Shown piece after piece: positions 8,534 through 17,388 of a stretch of 64,000 nucleotides of DNA. The notes beneath the pieces are model-generated. The model searched no databases and had not been told where the DNA came from. It was given only the letters and a program-made list of their open reading frames with translations. The position numbers and the translations under genes were made by a program. The stretch comes from VAZQ01 sp963763365 (lineage in GTDB: Bacteria; Pseudomonadota; Alphaproteobacteria; Rhizobiales; Xanthobacteraceae), in contig CAVXOE010000010.1 in the NCBI GenBank assembly GCA_963763365.1, forward strand, positions 100,115-164,114, given 5' to 3'. How positions within the stretch are numbered: the stretch's first letter is position 1; each line of letters opens with the position of its first letter.

Positions 8534-10118
8534 TTGAGCCGCGATTTTCATCTCTCCGGCCGCTCGCCGGTCATCGCCTGCGAGGGCATGGCGGCGACCT
8601 CGCATCCGCTCGCCTCGCTCGCCGCCATCGACACGCTGCGGGCCGGCGGTAATGCGGCCGACGCCGCGGTGGCGGCTGTCGCGGTGCTGTGCGTGGTCGA
8701 GCCGCAGATGACCGGGATCGGCGGCGACTGCTTCGCGATGATCGCCGATCCGGGACAGCCGGTCTGGGGCTACAACGGCTGCGGCCGCGCCGGTGCCGCC
8801 GCCTCGACCGAGGCATTGCTGGCGCAGGGCATGCGCGCGATCGCGGGAGATTCGATCCACGCCGTGACGGTGCCTGGCGCGGTCGACGCCTGGGCGGCGA
8901 TCCTCAAGGCGCACGGCCGCTTCGGGCTCGATCGTGCGCTCGCGCCTGCCATCCGGCTCGCCGAGGAGGGCTTCCCGGTTGCGGCGCGCGTGGCCTGGGA
9001 CTGGGGGCAGGTGGTTGCGAAATTGCAGGCCGATCCTGGGGCCGCGCGCCACTATCTGTTCGGCGGCCGGCCGCCGGCGGAAGGCGACGTGATCAAGCTT
9101 CCCGCGCTGGCGCAGACGCTCAGGACCATCGCGACGCAGGGACCGCAGGCGTTCTACCGCGGGCCGATCGCCGACGACATGGTCGCGACGCTCACTGCTC
9201 GCGGCTCCCTGCTGACGGCCGGCGATTTCGCCCATCACCAGGGTGAGGTGGTTGCGCCGATCACCGCCAATTATCGCGGGCTCGACATCTACGAATTGCC
9301 GCCGAACGGGCAGGGGCTGACGGCGCTCGTGCTGCTCAACATTCTGGAGAATTTCGATCTCGCATCGCTTGAATCGCTCGGGCCGGACCGTTTTCATCTC
9401 ATGCTTGAAGCGGCCCGCATGGCCTACGCGGTACGCGACACGCACATCGCCGAGCCGTCGTTCATGCGCGTTGAGGTGCCGGACCTGATCGACAAGGCAT
9501 TTGCCAAGAAGCTCGCTGCCCGCATCGACGTCGCGCATCGTGCGAAGCTGCCGCGTGCGCCGTCGCCCGGTAGCGATACCGTCTACCTCACGGTGGTCGA
9601 TCGTGACCGCAAGGCAGTGTCGCTGATCAACACGCTGTTTTCCTATTTCGGCGTCGGCATCTGCACCGAGCAGACCGGCATCGTGCTGACCAACCGCGGC
9701 GCCTGCTTCGTGCTCGACCCCGCGCATCCCAACACGTTCGGCCCCAACAAGCGGCCGATGCACACCATCATTCCCGCGATGGCGTTTCGCGACGGACGTT
9801 GCGACATGGCGTTCGGCGTGATGGGTGCGCACTACCAGCCGATGGGCCACGTGCAACTGGTCACCAACATGGTCGACTACGGGATGGACGTGCAGACGGC
9901 GATCGATACGCCGCGTGCGTTCTTCGTTGAAGAAGAGACCGTGATCGAACGCGGCATCCCGGCCGCGACGGCGGCAGGGCTCGCGAGCGCGCGGACACGA
10001 CGTGGTCACGGCGCACGCGCCGCATGGTGGCGCGCAGGCCATCCGCATCGACTGGCAGCGCGGCGTGCTGATCGGCGGTTCCGATCCGCGCAAGGACGGC
10101 TGTGCGCTGGGCTACTAG
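8534..10118 (+). pseudogene. ggt: Gamma-glutamyltransferase family protein, C-terminal frameshift
   Basis: This is an N-terminal-nucleophile hydrolase that cleaves gamma-glutamyl bonds or related amides. The N-terminal HPLASLAAIDTLRAGGNAADAAVA and TGIGGDCFAMI are characteristic. The autoprocessing Thr is expected in GSDTVYLTVVD (about residue 353), followed by SLINTLFSYFG. No signal peptide is seen, so it is probably cytoplasmic, like many alphaproteobacterial paralogues. The last 45 codons are one base out of frame: deleting A9986 restores RGHDVVTAHAPHGGAQAIRI and the ending DPRKDGCALGY with a stop at 10118. The TTG at 8534 is chosen because GAGAGG lies at proper distance; a TTG at 8498 is also in frame. 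Confidence 0.82.
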
Positions 10119-10338
10119 TCTAGGGCGTCAAGCTGATCGGCAGAGCGTCAATCCGGGCGCCGCGCGCGTGGCGGCTGCTGCCGAATACGTCGCACCCGCG
10201 AATGCCGGCGCGGCGCGCCGGCGCGTGCGGGTCTGCGGCGCACCGAGCGCGGTGGCGATGAGATGCGCGAGAAAAGCCGCGGCCGGCTGGGAACTTCGCG
10301 CCATGTTCCGATCCGTGGGAATAACGGGAGAGACCCGA

Positions 10339-10582
10339 GCGAGCGCCCGGCCTTGTGCCGGAGCGCTCGCCGGTCCCACTAACTCTGCATCTATGTGCTG
10401 TGCCGGTTCGGGGCGATCTGCCGCTGCTCTTGCTGATTTGAGACTGCCGATCGCCGCCACTCACGCCTCCTGTGCCCGAATGAGACATGTCCAGGTCCGA
10501 TGGAAGCAAGGTCGCAAGCGGCGTGCCGGCTGCGTCCAACAAACGAAAATGGGCCCAGATTTTGCTGTGTCGATTTTCGTTT
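10339..10582. other. Gene-free stretch with two inverted repeats (10119-10662)
   Basis: No convincing gene lies in this roughly 540-bp gap. It holds a strong GC hairpin (GCGAGCGCCCGG at 10339-10350 against CCGG-A-GCGCTCGC at 10358-10370). Close to the GGDEF-EAL gene is a perfect 10-bp inverted repeat (AAACGAAAAT at 10541-10550 and its complement at 10573-10582) in an AT-rich patch. A TTGACA hexamer at 10594-10599 could be a -35 element; no clear -10 is seen. Confidence 0.45.
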
Positions 10583-10662
10583 AATTTAAGTTTTTGACAT
10601 ACCTTTCGTCATGATGGTCGCTGTGGCGCACCGAGAGACGTGTCTGTGAAGCGGGAATCAAC

Positions 10663-11982
10663 GTGTCCAGTTCGGAGTTGAAACCGGCGCTCGTTTTGTC
10701 GCCGATCGACGAACTGACCGGCGAGATGAATCGCTGGCATATGTCACAGATGCTCGAATCGACGATCGACGAAGCCGTCAAGCTATGCTCGTCGTGCGGC
10801 TTCCTGCTGGTGGCGATCGACAATCTCAACCGCATCAACGACTCCTACGGATACGATGTCGCCGACCAGGTCATCGCCGCGGTGGCGAAGCGCGTGCGCT
10901 CCCAGACGCGCGGCAAGGATCATCTCGGCCGCTTCTCGGGCAACAAGTTCGGCGTCATCCTCAACAACTGCACGGCCGACGATCTGCTGATCGCAGCCAA
11001 TCGTGTGCTCGCGAGTGTCCGTGGCGAGGCGGTGCAGACCACCGCAGGGCCGGTGGCGGTGACGGCGACCATCGGAGGTGTCACGGCGCCGCGTCACGCT
11101 CGCACCGTTCGCGGCGTTTTCTCCTGTGCGCAGGATGCGCTCGACTGCGCCAAGGCCAAGCGTCGCGGTTCGTCCCGCGCCTATGCGCCCAATCCCGAGC
11201 GCGACGCGCAGCGCCGCGCCAATGTGCGGGCCACCGAGGAAATCATCACGGCGCTGAACGACCGGCGCGTCTCTTTGGTCTACCAGCCTGTGGTCGCGAC
11301 GGCTTCGCGCCGGGTGGCGTTCTACGAATGCCTCATGCGGATCAAGTGTGCCGATGGCGGTCTGCTGCCGGTCGGCGACGTGGTGCCGCTCGCCGAGCGG
11401 CTCGGGCTTGTCCGCCTGCTCGATCATCGCGTGCTGGAACTCGCGCTGGAGCAGCTTGTTTCCGATCCCGGCTTGCTGGCAAGCGTCAACGTTTCGGCAG
11501 CCTCGACCGTCGATCCCGACTGGTGGAGCGCGCTGGTGACGATGCTGCGCGCCCACCCGGGTGTCGGCGAGCGCCTCACCGTCGAGATCACCGAGACGGC
11601 GGCAATCCACGATATCGACGAGACCCGTGGCTTCGTGACGCGCGTCAAGGACCTCGGTTGCCGCATCGCGATCGACGATTTCGGCGCCGGCTACACGTCA
11701 TTCCGCAACCTGCGCAAGCTCGGCGTCGACCTCGTCAAGATCGACGGCGCCTTCGTGCAGAACCTCAAGCGGTGCGAGGACGACCGCGCCTTCGTGCACA
11801 CGCTGATCGACCTTGCACGGCGCCTCGGCCTCGAAACCGTGGCCGAATGGGTGCAGGACGAGGAGACCGCCGTCATCCTGGCGGACTGGGGTTGCGACTA
11901 CCTGCAAGGCGCGCTGGCCGGGCTCGCGTCCGCGGACCGGTTTTGCCGCGGCGAAAACCTTGCGATGGCTGCGTCGGCCTGA
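10663..11982 (+). CDS. GGDEF-EAL protein (degenerate cyclase, probable c-di-GMP phosphodiesterase)
   Basis: This is a 439-residue cytoplasmic protein without membrane or PAS segments. Residues about 15-175 form a GGDEF domain whose signature reads RFSGNKFGVIL: SGNKF replaces GGDEF, so cyclase activity is unlikely. Residues about 195-430 form an EAL domain. It has FYECLMRI at the EAL motif (Glu kept), NVSAAS, EITETAAI, IDDFGAGYTSFRNL and LVKIDG, which are the metal- and water-binding positions of an active phosphodiesterase. I infer c-di-GMP hydrolysis with a non-catalytic GGDEF. The GTG start follows the AT-rich region described for 10339-10582. Confidence 0.85.
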   Translation: MSSSELKPALVLSPIDELTGEMNRWHMSQMLESTIDEAVKLCSSCGFLLVAIDNLNRINDSYGYDVADQVIAAVAKRVRSQTRGKDHLGRFSGNKFGVILNNCTADDLLIAANRVLASVRGEAVQTTAGPVAVTATIGGVTAPRHARTVRGVFSCAQDALDCAKAKRRGSSRAYAPNPERDAQRRANVRATEEIITALNDRRVSLVYQPVVATASRRVAFYECLMRIKCADGGLLPVGDVVPLAERLGLVRLLDHRVLELALEQLVSDPGLLASVNVSAASTVDPDWWSALVTMLRAHPGVGERLTVEITETAAIHDIDETRGFVTRVKDLGCRIAIDDFGAGYTSFRNLRKLGVDLVKIDGAFVQNLKRCEDDRAFVHTLIDLARRLGLETVAEWVQDEETAVILADWGCDYLQGALAGLASADRFCRGENLAMAASA

Positions 11983-11989
11983 GCCGGCA

Positions 11990-13231
11990 TCACAACGCAG
12001 CGAAGTCGATTGGCTTGTGCCGGTCGAGGGTGCGATGGATCGGCGGCAGCGGATATTTCAGGCCGGTCGCGCAATTGAACAGAACGGCGCGCTCGTCGCG
12101 ACGGATGCGCCCGTCTTTAAGAGCCTGCTTGAGCGCCGCATAGGTCGCGGCGCCCTCCGGACACATCAGGAAGCCTTCCTCGCGCGCCACTTCGTCGAGC
12201 CCCGACGAGATCGCATCGTCGTCGACAGCGATGGCGAAGCCGCCACTTTCGCGCACCGCTCTCAGGATAAGAAAATCGCCGACCGCCTGCGGCACGCGAA
12301 TGCCGGATGCGATGGTGTGGGCGTCCTCCCAGCGCGTCGCGTGCTCGACGCCTTGCTCGTAGGCACGTACCATCGGCGCGCAACCCGCCGCCTGTACGGC
12401 GACCATGCGCGGGCGCTTTGAGCCGATGAAGCCGATCGCTTCGAGTTCGGCAAACGCCTTCCACATGCCGATCAGGCCAGTGCCGCCGCCGGTCGGATAG
12501 AGGATGACGTCGGGAACCTGCCAGCCGAGTTGCTCGGCAAGCTCGAGACCCATCGTCTTCTTGCCCTCGATGCGGTAGGGCTCCTTCAAGGTCGAGGTGT
12601 CGAACCAGCCGACCTTGTCCTTGCCCTGCGCGACCAGCTTGCCGCAGTCGTCGATCAGTCCGTTGACGCGATAGACGCTGGCGCCCTGCAGCGCGATCTC
12701 GCTGACATTCACCTCCGGCGTATCCTCGGGGCAGAAGATCGTCGTGCGAATGCCGCAGTGGCTCGCATAGGCGGCGAGCGCAGCGCCTGCATTGCCGTTG
12801 GTCGGCATCGCCATGTGGGTGACGCCGAGCGCCTTCGCCATCGACACCGCCATGACGAGGCCGCGCGCCTTGAACGAGCCGGTCGGCAGCCGGCCCTCGT
12901 CCTTGACCATGATCTCGAGGCTGCCCAGCGCCTTGCCGAGCTTGGGCAGCGTGAGCAGCGGCGTGACGGCTTCGCCGAGGCTGACGATGTCGGCGAGGCG
13001 ACGCACGGGGAGGAGTTCGCGGTAGCGCCAGAGGTCCTGCGGCCGCTGTGCCAGCGCGTCCTTGGTCAGGGCCTTGCGCACGCCCGGAAGATCGTAGCGC
13101 ACCAGGAGCGGCTTGCCGGCGCGCGAGAGGTTGTGCAGCGCGTCCGCTGGATAATGCTCGCCGGTTGCCGAGCATTCGAGATGCGTCACGAAAGTCGGCC
13201 GTTCGGTCGTCAGGTTGTCGTCATATCGCAA
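11990..13231 (-). CDS. thrC: Threonine synthase
   Basis: This PLP-dependent fold-II enzyme converts O-phosphohomoserine to threonine. The PLP lysine lies in LPTGSFKARG (about residue 121). The phosphate-binding loop is YPTGGGTGLIGMWKAF and the conserved ALAAYASHCGI helix is present. The N-terminal THLECSATGEHY with its cysteine is typical of the archaeal/alphaproteobacterial-length form (about 413 residues). The TTG at 13231 is preferred over farther upstream starts because GGAGAG precedes it and the upstream extension lacks family similarity and runs into the terminator hairpin region. It is monocistronic, convergent with the GGDEF-EAL gene. Confidence 0.88.
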   Translation of the reverse strand: MRYDDNLTTERPTFVTHLECSATGEHYPADALHNLSRAGKPLLVRYDLPGVRKALTKDALAQRPQDLWRYRELLPVRRLADIVSLGEAVTPLLTLPKLGKALGSLEIMVKDEGRLPTGSFKARGLVMAVSMAKALGVTHMAMPTNGNAGAALAAYASHCGIRTTIFCPEDTPEVNVSEIALQGASVYRVNGLIDDCGKLVAQGKDKVGWFDTSTLKEPYRIEGKKTMGLELAEQLGWQVPDVILYPTGGGTGLIGMWKAFAELEAIGFIGSKRPRMVAVQAAGCAPMVRAYEQGVEHATRWEDAHTIASGIRVPQAVGDFLILRAVRESGGFAIAVDDDAISSGLDEVAREEGFLMCPEGAATYAALKQALKDGRIRRDERAVLFNCATGLKYPLPPIHRTLDRHKPIDFAAL

Positions 13232-13311
13232 CGCGTCTCTCCGCTCGTTCTTGCCATTCCCGGGCACGTGTATAGCCCGGGTACGATGGCGGAGGTCTAT
13301 CCTTTTCACGA

Positions 13312-13348
13312 GCGCAAAACCCCGGGCTTCGGAGCCCGGGGTTTGCGC
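13312..13348 (-). terminator. Strong hairpin downstream of the porin gene
   Basis: The arms GCGCAAAACCCCGGGCT and AGCCCGGGGTTTGCGC pair over 16 bp with one bulged A and a TCGG tetraloop. It lies 25 bp past the stop of the porin gene on the minus strand and upstream of thrC, so it most likely ends porin transcription. There is no long U-tract. Confidence 0.7.
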
Positions 13349-13372
13349 GAAAGGCGCGAGCCTCGGCATGCC

Positions 13373-14122
13373 TCAGAATTTGGTGATCGCCGGAGCTGCG
13401 GTGAATCGCCAGTTGATGCCGCCCTTCACAACCACCGTGCGATCCTTGATGTCGATCGGGAAGGTCGCCCCGCCCGCTGTCGGCGTGAAAGTATTCACCT
13501 TGCGTCCGAAATCGAAATAGCTCGCCTCGACGAACCCCGAGAGGAACGGAAAGAACGCAACTTCGGCGCCGAATCCCGCGGTCCAGCCGGAGCGGCTTTC
13601 GCCCGACGTGGCTGTGACCAGCGTGGTACCGTACAGGTACTGCTCGTAAGTATCACGTTGCCAGGCGATACCGCCCTTGAGGTAGCCAAGGAAAAGATCC
13701 CACGCGATGCCGAGTCGCGCCGTTGCCGTTCCCAACGACTTGATCTTCGTCCGGTCGTAGGTGTAGGGGGGAAGGGGGGTGAGATTGTTCTTGTTGGCGT
13801 CATTCGCGTCGGTCCAGCCGTAGTCGCCCTGGACGCCGATCAGCCAGATGCCGGCCTGATAGTCGCAGCCGGCCTGCAGGCCGAGCAACTGGTTGCTGGG
13901 GCTGTGCGTGCCTAAAGACACTCCGAGATTCGGGCTGCCCGGCGTCGCGTTGAACCATTCCTTATCGGACATCAGCGCACCCGCGCTGCCGCCGAGATAG
14001 CAACCGGTCCAGTTGTAGGTTGTCACCGGCGGCGGATTGGGCCGCACCGGCATGTCAGCCGCGATTGCGGAACCGGCGAACAGCGCGGTGATCGCAGTCA
14101 CCGCAAACAACATCGTTTTCAT
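13373..14122 (-). CDS. Outer-membrane beta-barrel protein (Omp25/Omp31-like porin)
   Basis: A clear signal peptide (MKTMLFAVTA ... GSAIAADMP) is followed by YNWTGCYLGGSAG, the typical start of this family's eight-stranded barrel. Alternating hydrophobic strands run through GYLKGGIAWQRDTY, WTAGFGAEVAFFP and VEASYFDFG, and the chain ends in WRF plus a short tail close to the usual terminal aromatic. Length 249 residues fits. Two cysteines (TGCYLG and AGCDYQ) could form a disulfide. Start at 14122 gives the best signal peptide; an ATG seven codons upstream is possible. The 230-bp upstream gap is AT-rich and probably holds its promoter. Confidence 0.85.
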   Translation of the reverse strand: MKTMLFAVTAITALFAGSAIAADMPVRPNPPPVTTYNWTGCYLGGSAGALMSDKEWFNATPGSPNLGVSLGTHSPSNQLLGLQAGCDYQAGIWLIGVQGDYGWTDANDANKNNLTPLPPYTYDRTKIKSLGTATARLGIAWDLFLGYLKGGIAWQRDTYEQYLYGTTLVTATSGESRSGWTAGFGAEVAFFPFLSGFVEASYFDFGRKVNTFTPTAGGATFPIDIKDRTVVVKGGINWRFTAAPAITKF

Positions 14123-14354
14123 AACGCCACCCCCAACGAGCATGTGCGTGCACGTTAGTGGCTCCGACGAAATATGTCTGTCACCTTTGCATCACAGACG
14201 ATATCGCAAATACCTTCTATTTATTCCAATCTACTTCTGTTGCTGCGATGATTATCCAAGATATCTAGTTTTGAGCGATTCAAAACTGACGTATATTTGC
14301 ACGAGCGGTCGCGACAATCTCATCCGCATTGCACGGCGCGAATGCGCAACTCGC

Positions 14355-14765
14355 TCAGGCCTGCTTCTGGTTCTTGTGGATCGCGTCGATGCCGGTGACC
14401 CACTGGTGCGCCGAGCGGTACCAGTTCTGCTTTTTGGGCACCAACTGATCGCGCTGCCGAAGAATGCCAACGCGCACCATGTAGGACGCCTGCCGTCCTT
14501 CGCCTGGCGTGGTCGAATAGATCGACGAGCCGCAGCGCGGGCAGAACGCCTGCAGCCGCGGATTTCCGCTGTCCGCCGTGGTCTTGAGATAGGTGGTCGG
14601 CTCGCCGGTCATCCTGAACGTGTCGCCGGGGATCGGGATCGACACGCCGAAAGCCGATCCGGTGCGCGCCTGGCAATCGGTGCAGTGGCAGATCGACACC
14701 TTCTCCGGATCGGCCTCGCCTTCGATGGTGATGGTGCCGCAGTGGCATGCGCCGTTGATTTTCAT
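14355..14765 (-). CDS. GFA family (CENP-V/GFA-domain) zinc protein
   Basis: This 136-residue protein has the GFA zinc-binding pattern: GACHCGTI, SICHCTDCQARTGSAFG, and FCPRCGSSIYS. The first two motifs supply cysteines for structural and catalytic zinc sites as in S-(hydroxymethyl)glutathione synthase relatives. Most members have no proven activity, so calling it formaldehyde-activating would be over-reading. It starts with ATG after GGAGGACCGG and lies 33 bp downstream of the metallopeptidase gene on the same strand, so the two are probably co-transcribed. Confidence 0.88.
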   Translation of the reverse strand: MKINGACHCGTITIEGEADPEKVSICHCTDCQARTGSAFGVSIPIPGDTFRMTGEPTTYLKTTADSGNPRLQAFCPRCGSSIYSTTPGEGRQASYMVRVGILRQRDQLVPKKQNWYRSAHQWVTGIDAIHKNQKQA

Positions 14766-14797
14766 GGGGCCGGTCCTCCGTTTCTTGCGATGACGTT

Positions 14798-15244
14798 CTA
14801 CTGCCTGTGTCCATCCAGGTCGGCCGAGCGTTCGAGCGCCGCCATGTCGTCGTCCGACAGTCCGAAGTGATGGCCGATCTCGTGCACCAAGACATGCGTG
14901 ACGATCGCGCCCAAGGTCTCGTCGTGCTCCGCCCAGTAATCGAGGATCGGCCGGCGGTAAAGCCAGACCATGTTCGGCATGTGCGCCGGCGCGCTCTCGG
15001 AGCGGAACGGCAGGCCGACGCCCTGGAACAGCCCGAGCAGGTCGAATTCGGTCTCGGCGCCAAGTTCCTCGAGCACGTCGTCGGTCGGAAAGTCGTCGAC
15101 CCGCACCACGACGCCCTCGCAGAGCGCGCGAAATTGTTCCGGCAGCCGCCGAAATGCCTCGATTGCCAGCGACTCGAGTTCTTCCAGCGACGGCGCTTTC
15201 ACGGGCCGCCAGGCGAGCGGATCGGGGAAGGGGGCTTCGGCCAT
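14798..15244 (-). CDS. Small zincin-type metallopeptidase family protein (PF06262-like)
   Basis: The protein has 148 residues. The C-terminal half has VTHVLVHEIGHHFGLSDDDM, an HExxH zinc motif with a further downstream acid, and before it MVWLYRRPILDYW, both typical of this small cytosolic family. The N-terminus has PSLEELESLAIEAFRRLP, also conserved. Substrate is not known. Start at 15244 (MAEAPF) avoids a non-conserved extension. It precedes the GFA-domain gene in a likely two-gene unit. Confidence 0.85.
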   Translation of the reverse strand: MAEAPFPDPLAWRPVKAPSLEELESLAIEAFRRLPEQFRALCEGVVVRVDDFPTDDVLEELGAETEFDLLGLFQGVGLPFRSESAPAHMPNMVWLYRRPILDYWAEHDETLGAIVTHVLVHEIGHHFGLSDDDMAALERSADLDGHRQ

Positions 15245-15380
15245 GGCGCATGTTCTAGGCGAGAGCGGACGGCGGGCCAAGGACCGGGCAGGGGCGGACC
15301 GGCATCGCGCGGGGTCGTTGACGGCCGTGCCGCGATGGGCGAGCGTATCGACTCAAACCGCCAAGGCAGCAGTCATCCGG

Positions 15381-15741
15381 ATGCACCGCACAGGCAGAAT
15401 TGTGATCGTGGCTGCGATCGGCGCGATGGTGTTCGCACTTGCGCCCGCGGATGATGCCGGTGCGCAAAGCACGAGCGGGCAGGCCGCCACGCGGTCCGGC
15501 GCGACCGAGTTCTCGTCGCAGTCGCAGCGCACAGCCGAGGAGGGTGCGCCCCCGCACGCGCATCCGGGTCTCGCCGATCTATCCCTACCGGACGTTCTCG
15601 ACCGACTACCCGGTCCCCTACGAATATGAGTATCCCGGCCCGAATGGCGTGCGCCAATGCAAGTCGCGGCTGGTGCAGGAGATGCGCCCGAGCGGCCCGG
15701 TCGTGGTGCCCCGGATGCGCTGCTGGTGGGAGGTGCAGTGA
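15381..15741 (+). pseudogene. Small exported hypothetical protein, frameshifted
   Basis: A signal peptide (MHRTGRIVIVAAIGAMVFAL ... DDAGAQ) is encoded from 15381. The conserved C-terminal part, with RTRIRVSPIYPYRTFSTDYP, YEYPGPN and MRPSGPVVVPRMRCWW, is one base out of frame and ends at 15741. Total length is 361 nt, one more than a multiple of three, so a single extra base between about 15440 and 15550 explains the break. Proteins of this kind are widespread in Bradyrhizobium-like genomes as uncharacterised exported proteins. Repaired length is about 119 residues. Confidence 0.65.
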
Positions 15742-15760
15742 GCCGGTGGTGTGGCGGCGC

Positions 15761-15795
15761 GTAGGGCGCAATGCGCTGCGCTTATTGCGCCCTAC
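15761..15795. repeat. Palindrome GTAGGGCGCAA...TTGCGCCCTAC
   Basis: An 11-bp perfect inverted repeat with a 13-nt spacer lies between two converging genes. It resembles the short GTAGGGCGCAATAAGCG-type intergenic units found scattered in related genomes and may act as a bidirectional terminator. Confidence 0.6.
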
Positions 15796-15814
15796 AAGCA
15801 GTGCTCCCCGCTCT

Positions 15815-17221
15815 TCAGGTCCACTCCCTCACATCGACGAATCGTCCGGCGATCGCGGCGGCGGCCGCCATCGCGGGCGAGACGAGATGCGTGCGGCCCT
15901 TGTAGCCCTGCCGGCCTTCGAAATTGCGGTTCGAGGTCGAGGCGCAGCGCTCGCCCGGCTTGAGCTTGTCGGGGTTCATCGCCAGGCACATGGAGCAGCC
16001 GGGATCGCGCCATTCGAAGCCCGCCTTGACGAAAATCTTGTCGAGCCCTTCGGCCTCCGCCTGTTCCTTCACCAGGCCCGAGCCCGGCACAATCATGGCA
16101 TTGACGTTGGCGCTGACGGTCTTGCCGTCCACAACCTTGGCGGCCGCGCGCAGATCTTCGATGCGCCCGTTGGTGCAGGAGCCGATGAACACGCGGTTGA
16201 TCGCGATGTCGGTGATCTTCTCGCCGCCCTTGAGGCCCATGTAACCGAGCGATGTCTCGGCGGCGAGCCGCTTGTTGGCGTCGGCGATCTCGCTCGGGAC
16301 CGGCACGCGGCCGGCGATCGAGATCACCTGCTCGGGGCTGGTGCCCCAGGTCACGAGCGGCGGCAGCTTGGCGGCATCGAGCCTGATCTCGCGATCGAAA
16401 TGCGCGCCGTCGTCGGAGCGCAGCGTCTCCCAATAGCGCATGGCGTTTTCCCAGGCGCCGGCTTTTGGCGACTTGGGACGGCCCTTGAGATACTCGAACG
16501 CTTTTTCGTCGGGAGCGATGAAGCCGGCCTTGGCGCCGCCCTCGACCGACATGTTGCAGACCGTCATGCGGCCTTCCATCGAGAGCGAGGTGATCGCTTC
16601 GCCGGCATATTCCAGCGCATAGCCGGTGCCGCCGGCCGTGCCGATCTCGCCGATGATGGCGAGGATGATGTCTTTGGCGGCGACGCCCTGCGGCAGCTTG
16701 CCGTCGATCACGGCGCGCATGTTCTTCGACTTCGACTGGATCAGCGTCTGCGTCGCCAGCACGTGCTCGACTTCCGAGGTGCCGATGCCGTAGGCGAGCG
16801 CGCCGAACGCGCCGTGGGTGGCGGTATGGCTGTCGCCGCAGACGAGCGTGACGCCCGGCAAGGTGAAACCCTGCTCGGGACCGATGATGTGGACGATGCC
16901 CTGCCGCTTGTCGAACTCGTTGTAGTATTCGAGCCCGAACAGCTTGGCGTTCTCGGCCAGATACTCGATCTGCGCCGCGCTTTCCGGATCGGGATTGGGC
17001 AGGTGGCGGCCGGTGGTCGGGACGTTGTGGTCGACCACGCACAGCGTCTTCTCCGGCGCGTGCACCTTGCGGCCCGTCAGCCGTAGGCCTTCGAAGGCCT
17101 GCGGCGACGTCACCTCATGCACGAGATGACGGTCGATGTAGATCAGGCAGGTGCCGTCCGGCTGCTCGTCCACCAGATGGTCTTCCCAGATCTTGTCGTA
17201 GAGGGTCCGCGGCTTGGCCAT
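15815..17221 (-). CDS. leuC: 3-isopropylmalate dehydratase large subunit
   Basis: LeuC with LeuD isomerises 2- to 3-isopropylmalate in leucine biosynthesis. The 468-residue length is exactly typical. It begins MAKPRTLYDKIWEDHLV and contains VCGDSHTATHGAFGALA, the first cluster cysteine in GSCTNGR and the pair in DPGCSMCLAMNPD, which hold the 4Fe-4S cluster, then TSNRNFEGRQG for substrate binding. No leuD is adjacent, so the operon is split here. Upstream on the other strand, about 170 bp away, is a cupin gene. Confidence 0.96.
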   Translation of the reverse strand: MAKPRTLYDKIWEDHLVDEQPDGTCLIYIDRHLVHEVTSPQAFEGLRLTGRKVHAPEKTLCVVDHNVPTTGRHLPNPDPESAAQIEYLAENAKLFGLEYYNEFDKRQGIVHIIGPEQGFTLPGVTLVCGDSHTATHGAFGALAYGIGTSEVEHVLATQTLIQSKSKNMRAVIDGKLPQGVAAKDIILAIIGEIGTAGGTGYALEYAGEAITSLSMEGRMTVCNMSVEGGAKAGFIAPDEKAFEYLKGRPKSPKAGAWENAMRYWETLRSDDGAHFDREIRLDAAKLPPLVTWGTSPEQVISIAGRVPVPSEIADANKRLAAETSLGYMGLKGGEKITDIAINRVFIGSCTNGRIEDLRAAAKVVDGKTVSANVNAMIVPGSGLVKEQAEAEGLDKIFVKAGFEWRDPGCSMCLAMNPDKLKPGERCASTSNRNFEGRQGYKGRTHLVSPAMAAAAAIAGRFVDVREWT

Positions 17222-17388
17222 GACTGCTCCGAAACTCGACGCTTCCTGCGCGATATATAGGGTTCGGGCTGTCCTTTAGCGCCTCCGCGCGGCGAGGAAA
17301 AGGGTCGTCGGACGGGAGGTTCGTTCCGGGCTTGCTGTTCAGGGCGTCGGCGCGCGCGTAGCATTCGCCCTGACAGTGGAGGAAGCCC

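Noticed and set aside
8435..10093. 552-codon minus-strand frame across the gamma-glutamyltransferase gene
   Set aside because: The + strand has clear family motifs through its length. The reverse frame is His/Arg-rich without motifs.
10120..10542. 140-codon minus-strand frame in the gap before the GGDEF-EAL gene
   Set aside because: No ribosome binding site, no recognisable motif and Arg/Ser/Gly bias; hairpins interrupt the region. Treated as non-coding.
15626..17086. 486-codon + strand frame opposite leuC
   Set aside because: leuC on the minus strand is unmistakable, including cluster cysteines; the reverse frame is a shadow.
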